Source: an uncultured beta proteobacterium (GTDB lineage Bacteria; Pseudomonadota; Gammaproteobacteria; Burkholderiales; Burkholderiaceae). Taken from it: DNA of 5,385 nt. Positions within the stretch are counted from its first letter, which is position 1. Each line of letters opens with the position of its first letter. Location: positions 1 to 5,385 of the forward strand of contig CAJAFJ010000095.1 in NCBI GenBank assembly GCA_903938955.1, in the 5' to 3' direction. Shown in pieces: positions 1-5,385 of this stretch. Both the position numbers and the translations under genes were made by a program. The notes beneath the pieces are model-generated. The model saw only the letters and a program-made list of their open reading frames with translations, was not told the origin of the DNA and searched no databases.

Positions 1-1800
1 AACCCGATTTTCAAATCAGAGCACGGCGGCGCGTTTGTCACCACCAACACCGACTACGTGATCGAAGCGGCCCAGTACGCGACACCGCTGGAGAACAAAA
101 AGTTCTATCCGCTCGAAGAGTTCAACGACAAATACCGTGGCGGCATTACCTATTGGAAGTTTGACCGCAAAGAGGGCCGTATCCAGCCTGCAAAATCATT
201 CTCACTGGAACTCCCCCCGTACTCACAGGATTTGTCTGATGCCGGCAAAGGCATTTCCGAAGGCTGGTCGTTCACCAACTCGTTCTGCTCCGAGCGTTAT
301 GTGGGTGGTATCGAAAAAGGTCGTCCTCCCTATGAGGCAGGCTGCTCCGCCAAAGACACCGATTACATGCACGTAATCAACTGGAAGAAAGCGGCTGAAC
401 TGGTCGCTGCCGGCAAGGGCAAAAAGATCAACGGCCACAACGTGCTGATGATGGAAACTGCCATTAAAGAAGGCGTCCTGTTCCTGATTCCCGAGCCCAA
501 ATCACCCCACGGTGTGGACGTGACACCAGACGGCACCAAGATCATCGTGGCCGGCAAACTGGACACCCATGTGTCGGTTTACAGTTTCGAGAAAATTCAG
601 GCAGCGATCAAGGCCGGCAAGTTCGAATCGAAAGATCCGTATGGCATTCCTGTGATCGCCATGAAAGATGCGCTGCACACGCAAGTGTCTTTGGGTCTCG
701 GCCCATTGCATACCCAGTACGACAGCAAGACCTGTATTGCCTACACCTCGCTGTATGTGGATTCGCAAGTGGCCAAGTGGAACTATTGCGAAGGCAAAGT
801 GCTTGACAAGCTCAGCGTGCACTACAACATCGGTCACTTGATGACCATGGAAGGTGACTCCAGCAAGCCCGCCGGCAAGTACCTGGTGGCCTTGAACAAG
901 TTGGCTATTGACCGCTTTGTGCCCGTGGGCCCCTTGCACCCTCAAAATCACCAGCTGATCGACATCAGTGGTGACAAGATGCAATTGCTGTACGACATGC
1001 CCGTGCCCTTGGGTGAGCCGCATTATGTGGTCGCCATTGATGCCAAGAAACTGAAACCAGCCGTGCGCTACAAAGTCGGTACAGACAGCCGCACAGACGC
1101 CGCACATCCTGGCGCGACCCGGGCGGGCGAAGAGCGTACCGTCAAGAAGGGCAACAAGGTCGAAGTGTTCGGCACCTTGATCCGTTCGCACATCACACCT
1201 GAAACCATCGAAGTGGAAGTCGGCGACGAAGTCACGATCAACCTGACCAACCTCGAACGCGCTCAGGACGAGACCCACGGCTTCACCGTCAGCACCTTCA
1301 ACGTGCATGCGTCGGTTGAGCCCGGTAAAACCGTCTCGGTGAAGTTCAAGGCAGACAAGGAAGGCGTCTACCCTTACTACTGCACTGAATTCTGCTCGGC
1401 ACTACACCTTGAAATGCAAGGCTACTTGCTGGTCAAGCCAAAAGGCTGGAAAGCTACCAAGGCCACACTGGCGGCCCAGAACTACACCGAAGCCGACTAC
1501 AAGGCGACTGTGAAGAAAGTGGCCGACACCCAGGCCATCATTGACTCGGTGGTGGCATACATCACCAGCGTCAACTACAAAGACTTCCCTGAAGTCGTCG
1601 CCATGGTGGAAGATGCGTTTGACCAATTGGGTAAAACCAAGGACATCAAGATCAAGCACGAAGCCGCTGCGGCCAAGAAAGACTGGGAAAACGCCAACCT
1701 GTGGGCTGAGCAAGTCTGGCAGTACCAGGTCAAAACCGCTGACCTGGGTCTGCGGGCCAAAACTTTCCTTGAGCAAAACGGTGCCAAGAAAGTCAAGTAA
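1..1800 (+). CDS. nosZ: Nitrous oxide reductase, clade II type, 5' end cut by window
   Basis: Periplasmic multicopper enzyme that reduces N2O to N2, the last step of denitrification. The frame is open from base 1, giving 599 residues; the true start, signal peptide and the first CuZ histidines (DxHH region) lie upstream. Numbering from base 1, the beta-propeller supplies four expected CuZ ligands: His170 (SPHGVD), His237 (GPLHTQ), His279 (IGHL) and His341 (EPHY). The cupredoxin domain carries the CuA site: His426 (ETHGF), Cys461, Cys465, His469 and Met472 in CTEFCSALHLEM. Glu463 replaces the Trp usual in clade I, as in cytochrome oxidase subunit II. This motif, the FCSERYVGGIEKG stretch and the nosB neighbour all indicate clade II. 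After the CuA domain ends at LLVKP, about 119 further residues follow, charged and probably helical, with no CxxCH heme site. The stop is TAA; 73 bases separate it from the first cytochrome gene. Family assignment is very secure; the clade call is strong but rests on motifs read by eye. Confidence 0.97.
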   Translation, partial: NPIFKSEHGGAFVTTNTDYVIEAAQYATPLENKKFYPLEEFNDKYRGGITYWKFDRKEGRIQPAKSFSLELPPYSQDLSDAGKGISEGWSFTNSFCSERYVGGIEKGRPPYEAGCSAKDTDYMHVINWKKAAELVAAGKGKKINGHNVLMMETAIKEGVLFLIPEPKSPHGVDVTPDGTKIIVAGKLDTHVSVYSFEKIQAAIKAGKFESKDPYGIPVIAMKDALHTQVSLGLGPLHTQYDSKTCIAYTSLYVDSQVAKWNYCEGKVLDKLSVHYNIGHLMTMEGDSSKPAGKYLVALNKLAIDRFVPVGPLHPQNHQLIDISGDKMQLLYDMPVPLGEPHYVVAIDAKKLKPAVRYKVGTDSRTDAAHPGATRAGEERTVKKGNKVEVFGTLIRSHITPETIEVEVGDEVTINLTNLERAQDETHGFTVSTFNVHASVEPGKTVSVKFKADKEGVYPYYCTEFCSALHLEMQGYLLVKPKGWKATKATLAAQNYTEADYKATVKKVADTQAIIDSVVAYITSVNYKDFPEVVAMVEDAFDQLGKTKDIKIKHEAAAAKKDWENANLWAEQVWQYQVKTADLGLRAKTFLEQNGAKKVK

Positions 1801-1822
1801 CTTGCTCCGGTAAGCCAACCTG

Positions 1823-1849
1823 CGGGGAGTCGATTCAATCGGCTCCCCG
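1823..1849 (+). terminator. Strong hairpin after nosZ, possible partial terminator or mRNA 3' stabiliser
   Basis: The arms CGGGGAGTCGATT (1823-1835) and AATCGGCTCCCCG (1837-1849) pair along their length, with one G-U wobble. In practice the loop would be about five bases (TTCAA). It starts 23 bases after the nosZ stop and lies 24 bases before the next start codon. The bases that follow (TCATCATTTGG) are not a U-tract, so it is not a classic intrinsic terminator. More likely roles are partial termination or protection of the nosZ mRNA 3' end, giving more NosZ than downstream proteins. The structure is seen directly; the role is inferred. Confidence 0.5.
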
Positions 1850-1873
1850 TCATCATTTGGAAAATGAAAAACC

Positions 1874-2203
1874 ATGAAGACAAAATTGTTTATCGCTGTC
1901 GCCCTCTCCACGCTCGCGTCCACCTCGGTGCTGGCGGATGGTGCTGCGCTGTATGCTGAAAAAACCTGCATCGCCTGCCACGGCAAAGAAGGCAAGAAGC
2001 CGCTCATCGCCTCCTACCCCAAACTGGCAGGACAAAATGCGGCCTACCTGGCTCAGCAAATGATGGATATCAGAAGCGGTGCCCGCGCCAATGGCAGCAG
2101 CGCCGCCATGAAGGGTGTGATGGTCAATGCAGAAGGTGATCAACTGGTCTCCGACGCCGACATCAAGGATCTGGCAGCCTACCTGTCCAAGATCAAGCCC
2201 TAA
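1874..2203 (+). CDS. Small periplasmic monoheme cytochrome c (class I, c553/c4-module type)
   Basis: Predicted 109-residue soluble electron carrier. Residues 1-21 form a Sec signal peptide (KTK basic start, hydrophobic core, cleavage likely after VLA), leaving a mature protein of about 88 residues. The heme c site is CIACH at 32-36. The core YPKLAGQNAAYLAQQM (48-63) followed by DIRSGAR is the pattern of one cytochrome c4 half. Met79 or Met83 is the likely sixth heme ligand; Met79 in AAMKG sits where class I cytochromes usually place it. The end (SDADIKDLAAYLSKI) is the usual C-terminal helix. A weak purine-rich stretch GGAAAA (1859-1864) precedes the ATG. Its position behind nosZ suggests it donates electrons to CuA, or relays them from the diheme protein next door. 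It could be called a NosC-type cytochrome, but nosC naming differs between organisms, so I give no symbol. Confidence 0.9.
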   Translation: MKTKLFIAVALSTLASTSVLADGAALYAEKTCIACHGKEGKKPLIASYPKLAGQNAAYLAQQMMDIRSGARANGSSAAMKGVMVNAEGDQLVSDADIKDLAAYLSKIKP

Positions 2204-2225
2204 CGACTCACCGAACTTTTACACC

Positions 2226-2230
2226 CGGAG
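2226..2230 (+). promoter_or_regulatory. Ribosome binding site of the diheme cytochrome gene
   Basis: CGGAG lies 8 bases before the ATG at 2239. It supports this start over the out-of-frame ATG at 2234, and is a better Shine-Dalgarno match than those of the genes on either side. Confidence 0.65.
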
Positions 2231-2238
2231 TAAATGAC

Positions 2239-2979
2239 ATGAAAAAATTAATGGCCTTGGCCCTTGCGCTCGCTTTCGTACCCGCGATCAGCTTCGCGGG
2301 TGGCCCGCCCCCGGCACAGCAGGCGGGTATTGAATCCAAAGACTACAAATGGAACGCCCAGGAGGGTGAAAAGATTGAAGCCCTCACACTCAAGGGTAAT
2401 ATCAAGGATGGCAAAGAAGGCTATGAAGTCTGCGGCGCCTGCCACCTGCCCTCCGGCGCGGGTCGCACGGACGGCACCTTCCCGCAACTCGCGGGCCAGC
2501 ACACCACGGTGCTGATCAAGCAGATGGCCGACATTCGTGCCGGCCTGCGTGACAATCCCACGATGTACCCGTTTGCCAAGGAATTGACCGACGCCCAGGA
2601 ACTGGCCAACGTCTCGGCCTACATCGAGAGCTTGTGCATTCCTGCTGACCACGGCAAGTACGTAGGCGCTGACGCTGAGAAGCAGATTGCCGATGGCAAG
2701 GTCATGTACGAAAAAGAATGTATTGAGTGCCACAAAGCCAATGGCGAGGGTGTCAAAGACAAGTTCTACCCTGTGTTGGCCGGTCAGCATTACAAGTACC
2801 TGCTGCGCCAGATGACGGAAATTCGTGACGGCAAACGGCGCAATGCCAACCCCGACATGGTGAAAATCATCAAAAATTATGACAACGCCCAACTGGTGGC
2901 CATTTCGGCTTATCAGTCAAGCTTGCACATGCCCGGTTCAACCTGCAAGGCTGCTGCCAAGACCAGTAAAAAGAAATAA
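2239..2979 (+). CDS. Periplasmic diheme cytochrome c, c4 family
   Basis: 246-residue protein with a Sec signal peptide (MKKLMALALALAF, cleavage probably after SFA at residue 20). It has two class I heme domains: CGACH at 65-69 with the likely ligand Met109 (NPTM), and CIECH at 161-165 with the likely ligand Met207 (NPDM). Each domain carries the c4-type core: FPQLAGQ then QMADIRAG in the first, YPVLAGQ then QMTEIRDG in the second. Two non-heme cysteines, Cys133 after domain 1 and Cys236 near the C-terminus, could form a disulfide. About 35 residues precede the first domain after the signal, and the tail is lysine-rich (KTSKKK). Cytochromes c4 pass electrons from quinol-oxidising complexes to terminal oxidases or reductases, so here it probably feeds NosZ directly or through the small cytochrome upstream. 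It lies 35 bases after that gene and 9 bases before nosB, as expected within one operon. The family call is firm; the partner is inferred. Confidence 0.92.
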   Translation: MKKLMALALALAFVPAISFAGGPPPAQQAGIESKDYKWNAQEGEKIEALTLKGNIKDGKEGYEVCGACHLPSGAGRTDGTFPQLAGQHTTVLIKQMADIRAGLRDNPTMYPFAKELTDAQELANVSAYIESLCIPADHGKYVGADAEKQIADGKVMYEKECIECHKANGEGVKDKFYPVLAGQHYKYLLRQMTEIRDGKRRNANPDMVKIIKNYDNAQLVAISAYQSSLHMPGSTCKAAAKTSKKK

Positions 2980-2988
2980 GCCAACACC

Positions 2989-3972
2989 ATGAAAGCACAG
3001 ACCCAACAGAATCGATTGATCACGGTGCTCACCATGGTCGCCATGGCGGCCATGATTGCGGCCTTTTTCGCCCCGATATGGTGGGTCTCGCTCACCGCAC
3101 CGAACTATCCCAAAGATGCGTTTCCAGATGGCATCCGCATCCACTTCCACTTTGATGGGGTGCAAAACGGTTGCAGCGCGGTGGGCAACAACACACGCAT
3201 GGGCTCAGAAACCATGCAGGCCGACATGGGCCCGGACTCCGAGCGCTACAACCCGATTCTGGACGCCAAGAAAGACGTCAACAAAGGCGCTGCGGGCCTG
3301 GATTGTGTGCATGAGATGAACACCATCAACCACTATGTCGGCATGTTCCCGATTGCCACCGGGGCACCGGTTGAGAAACCGCTGGCCAAGTTCTTTTTCG
3401 GCTTTTTTACCGTGATGCTGCTGGGCTTCATCGCACCCGCCGGCAAGCGCCGGGTGACCGTGTTGTCCGCGGGCTTTGCGGCCGTGGCGGGCTGGGTGGT
3501 GGTGGACCAGTTCGTACTAGGCCATTTGGCCAGCCACGTCAAAGCGTACATGGCCGAAGCCGCTACCTTCTTTAATGAACCGGCCCGGATTCAGGTCTGG
3601 GGCGATAACGTCAGTTTGTACAGCAAGATCGCCATTGGTGGCTTGATGGCCGCCATGGTGGTCGTCGTGGCCGCAGTAGCCAAATTCCCCAAGTTCTCCT
3701 TGCTGCTGGCCCTGATCCCAGGCCTGCTGCCGATCTACTTTGTCATTGAATACGCCGGCTGGCTCTGGTTCTTTGGCCACAATATGCACCCCTGGGGCGC
3801 GTTCACGGTCAAACCTTTTATGCCCACCGTGTTTGGTGAAGGCAAGGTCGCGCAGTTTTCCACCTATTCCTATCCCTACTGGGGCTATGGCTTGTTGGTC
3901 GTGACCTTTGGCTGCCTGATGTTGGCCCTGCTGCTGCGCCGCCGCCAGATGCGTGAAGGTACAGAACTTTAA
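2989..3972 (+). CDS. nosB: NosB-like six-helix inner-membrane protein of the clade II nos cluster
   Basis: 327-residue membrane protein of unknown biochemical function. Hydrophobic segments lie at about 10-34, 132-151, 155-178, 212-231, 236-260 and 298-316. Basic residues fall at GKRR (152-155), KFPK (232-235) and RRRQMR (317-322), so the positive-inside rule puts both ends in the cytoplasm. The roughly 95-residue loop after helix 1 would be periplasmic; it holds Cys62, Cys106 and the motif NTINHYVGM (111-119), which I recognise as typical of NosB. The last periplasmic loop holds GHNMHPWG (263-270), rich in His and Met. Clade II clusters characteristically carry nosB between nosZ and nosD, which is the order here apart from the two cytochromes. 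A role in electron transfer to NosZ or in its maturation is plausible but unproven. The start ATG is 9 bases after the diheme cytochrome stop, with only a weak purine-rich stretch in front. The symbol rests on context, topology and one motif. Confidence 0.8.
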   Translation: MKAQTQQNRLITVLTMVAMAAMIAAFFAPIWWVSLTAPNYPKDAFPDGIRIHFHFDGVQNGCSAVGNNTRMGSETMQADMGPDSERYNPILDAKKDVNKGAAGLDCVHEMNTINHYVGMFPIATGAPVEKPLAKFFFGFFTVMLLGFIAPAGKRRVTVLSAGFAAVAGWVVVDQFVLGHLASHVKAYMAEAATFFNEPARIQVWGDNVSLYSKIAIGGLMAAMVVVVAAVAKFPKFSLLLALIPGLLPIYFVIEYAGWLWFFGHNMHPWGAFTVKPFMPTVFGEGKVAQFSTYSYPYWGYGLLVVTFGCLMLALLLRRRQMREGTEL

Positions 3973-3976
3973 GACT

Positions 3977-5353
3977 ATGAGAAACAGACGCTGGATCTCG
4001 TTGCTACCAGCCTTGCTGCTGGTCTCGTCACTGCTGCTGGCGCGTACCACCGAGCCCGACAACGAGCCTGGCACCCCCCCGGCACTGGGGGCCACCGCCG
4101 ATTTATCAACGGCCCCGCGCGTAGACGTTGACCGTCCCAAGCCCACTTTTCCGCTGTACGAGCGCGACAAGCGCGTGCATGGCCTCAAGCCGTTCCAGGC
4201 TTTTGTTGATGCGGCCCCTGAAGGCTCGGTATTGCGCGTGCCCGCCGGTACTTATGCCGGGCCGGTGGTTCTCACCAAGCCGCTGACCATCGAAGGTGAT
4301 GGCAAGGTCACCATTGATGCCGGCGACCGGGGCACCGTGTTTTCGATGCAAACCAACGGCGCCACGCTGCGTGGCATCCACCTGACCGGCTCAGGCGATT
4401 CGCACGATTCCGACGATTCCTGCCTGGACGTGCGCGGCCACAACAACCTGATTGAAAAACTGGTCATCGACAACTGCCTGTTTGGTATCGACCTCAAGCA
4501 ATCCAACGACAACCGGGTGCTGGGCAACAAAGTGGTGTCAAAACCGGCGGACCTCGGCGTGCGCGGTGACGGTTTGCGCTTGTGGTACAGCCACCGCAAC
4601 CTGATCGAAGGCAACGAAGTCATTGACTCACGTGACATGGTGGCCTGGTATTCCAACGCCAACACCTTTCGTAAAAACTTCGGCACGCGCAGCCGTTACT
4701 CGATCCACTTCATGTTCGCCAAAGACAACATCGTGGAAGAGAACCGTTTCATTGACAACGCCGTCGGCGTGTATTTCATGTACACCGAAGGCGGCATTTT
4801 GCGCAACAACCTGATCTCGCATGCCACAGGCGCCACCGGCATGGCGATTGGCTTCAAGGAAGCCAGCAACACCGTGATTGAAGGCAACGAAATCATTTAT
4901 TGCGCCGTGGGCATCGGCTCGGATTTGTCGCCGTTTCAGCCCGACAGCAAAATTTGGATCAAAAACAACCGCTTTGCCTACAACGGCATCGCCATCCAGT
5001 TCACCAGCGAACTCGGCGGCAATGTCGTGACCGACAACGTGTTTGAAGGCAACCTGACCAACGTGGTGCAGTCCGGTCGTGGCAAGGCGGGCCTGAATGA
5101 ATGGCGCGGCAACTACTGGGACGATTACACCGGCTTCGACCGCAACCATGATGGCATGGGCGACACTCCGTACGAGTTGTACGCCTACGCCGACCAGATC
5201 TGGATCGAAATGCCAACCGCCCGCTTCTTCAAGACCGCACCGGTCATGGAGCTACTGGACTTTCTGGAGCGACTGGCCCCGTTCTCGTCGCCTGAAATGA
5301 CACTCAAGGACGAGCATCCGCGCTTTGTCAAACCCACAGGAGTCAAGGGATGA
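3977..5353 (+). CDS. nosD: NosD, periplasmic beta-helix copper-maturation protein
   Basis: 458-residue protein needed for assembly of the copper centres of N2O reductase. In the known system NosD docks on the NosFY ABC transporter, and the complex hands copper to NosZ with the help of NosL. Residues 1-22 look like a Sec signal (RNRR basic start, then leucine-rich core, ending LLLA). From about residue 70 to 370 runs a right-handed parallel beta-helix of repeated short turns, for example NLIEGNEV, NIVEENRF, NTVIEGNE and IWIKNNRF. The C-terminal NosD signature follows: GNYWDDYTGFDRNHDGMGD (378-396) and ELLDFLERLAPFSSP (425-439). I chose the ATG at 3977, 4 bases after the nosB stop, because it gives a compact signal peptide. 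A GTG at 3953 is in frame and would overlap nosB by 20 bases, adding eight residues in front of the basic region. No strong ribosome site marks either start, so translational coupling to nosB is likely. The gene ends in an ATGA overlap with the next. Confidence 0.95.
   Translation: MRNRRWISLLPALLLVSSLLLARTTEPDNEPGTPPALGATADLSTAPRVDVDRPKPTFPLYERDKRVHGLKPFQAFVDAAPEGSVLRVPAGTYAGPVVLTKPLTIEGDGKVTIDAGDRGTVFSMQTNGATLRGIHLTGSGDSHDSDDSCLDVRGHNNLIEKLVIDNCLFGIDLKQSNDNRVLGNKVVSKPADLGVRGDGLRLWYSHRNLIEGNEVIDSRDMVAWYSNANTFRKNFGTRSRYSIHFMFAKDNIVEENRFIDNAVGVYFMYTEGGILRNNLISHATGATGMAIGFKEASNTVIEGNEIIYCAVGIGSDLSPFQPDSKIWIKNNRFAYNGIAIQFTSELGGNVVTDNVFEGNLTNVVQSGRGKAGLNEWRGNYWDDYTGFDRNHDGMGDTPYELYAYADQIWIEMPTARFFKTAPVMELLDFLERLAPFSSPEMTLKDEHPRFVKPTGVKG
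5338..5342 (+). promoter_or_regulatory. Ribosome binding site for the gene after nosD
   Basis: AGGAG inside the end of nosD, 7 bases before the ATG at 5350. Good sequence and spacing support the start of a new gene here even though only 12 codons are visible. Confidence 0.7.
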
Positions 5354-5385
5354 GCGAGCCAACACCCGTACCCGCCACGCCGGTC
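5350..5385 (+). CDS. Start of next nos-operon gene, cut by window edge
   Basis: Twelve codons, reading MSEPTPVPATPV, begin at an ATG that overlaps the nosD stop codon by four bases (ATGA), with AGGAG at the right distance. The fragment is too short to identify. In clade II clusters nosD is often followed by nosG, which encodes a polyferredoxin-type membrane-associated iron-sulfur protein; a cytochrome or the ABC transporter gene nosF are alternatives. A Pro-rich, uncharged-to-acidic opening without a hydrophobic core argues against a signal peptide starting immediately. Confidence 0.65.
   Translation, partial: MSEPTPVPATPV

Noticed and set aside
502..1308. Long antisense open frame of 268 codons opposite nosZ
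   Set aside because: It lies wholly inside the conserved NosZ coding region, its translation shows no recognisable domain, and such frames are common opposite GC-biased codons.
1801..1873. Possible FNR-type site or internal promoter in the nosZ-cytochrome gap
   Set aside because: CGATTCAATCG is the inner part of the hairpin, and no TTGAT-N4-ATCAA match or convincing -35/-10 pair is visible.
3032..3054. Repeated CCATGG/GCCATG words near the nosB start
   Set aside because: They come from Met-Ala codons (MVAMAAM) in the first transmembrane helix and do not form a proper palindrome or operator.
3517..4188. Antisense open frame of 223 codons across the nosB-nosD junction
   Set aside because: Overlaps two well-supported genes, shows no family motif, and its Gln/His-rich composition is typical of a reverse-strand shadow.
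4400..5100. Repeated AAC/GAAGGCAACGAA-like words within nosD
   Set aside because: They reflect the protein's beta-helix turns (IEGNE, ENRF, KNNRF), not DNA-level repeats or a CRISPR array.

Overview
The window is an inside piece of a nitrous oxide reduction (nos) gene cluster. All genes lie on the + strand and read left to right. It begins inside nosZ and ends 36 bases into a further gene, so both edges are cut. GC content looks moderately high, and there is no sign of a mobile element, RNA gene or CRISPR array. The NosZ type, the c4-like cytochromes and the nosB gene suggest a denitrifying or N2O-respiring proteobacterium. A betaproteobacterium (Rhodocyclales or Burkholderiales-like) is my best guess from protein style alone; no marker gene settles it.

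Layout: (1) 1-1800, the 3' part of a clade II (atypical, Sec-type) N2O reductase gene, with four of the seven CuZ histidines, the whole CuA site, and a heme-free, probably helical C-terminal extension of about 119 residues. (2) 1801-1873, a short gap with a strong hairpin that lacks a U-tract. (3) 1874-2203, a small periplasmic monoheme cytochrome c. (4) 2239-2979, a periplasmic diheme cytochrome c of the c4 type. (5) 2989-3972, a six-helix inner-membrane protein that fits NosB, the clade II hallmark protein of unknown function. (6) 3977-5353, NosD, the periplasmic beta-helix protein that works with the NosFY ABC transporter in copper delivery to NosZ. (7) 5350-5385, the first 12 codons of the next gene, overlapping nosD by ATGA. 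There is no gene-free stretch longer than 73 bases.

How it fits together (family knowledge plus inference): NosZ reduces N2O to N2 in the periplasm, taking electrons at CuA. The two cytochromes directly behind nosZ are the obvious candidates to carry electrons from the quinol pool to CuA. NosB may link membrane electron flow or maturation to NosZ, and NosD serves assembly of the CuZ cluster. The tight spacing from the diheme cytochrome onward (gaps of 9 and 4 bases, then a 4-base overlap) points to one transcript. The hairpin after nosZ could let nosZ be expressed more strongly than the accessory genes.

The core system is known. The least explained parts are the NosZ C-terminal extension, the NosB role, and the three related heme modules placed between nosZ and nosB.
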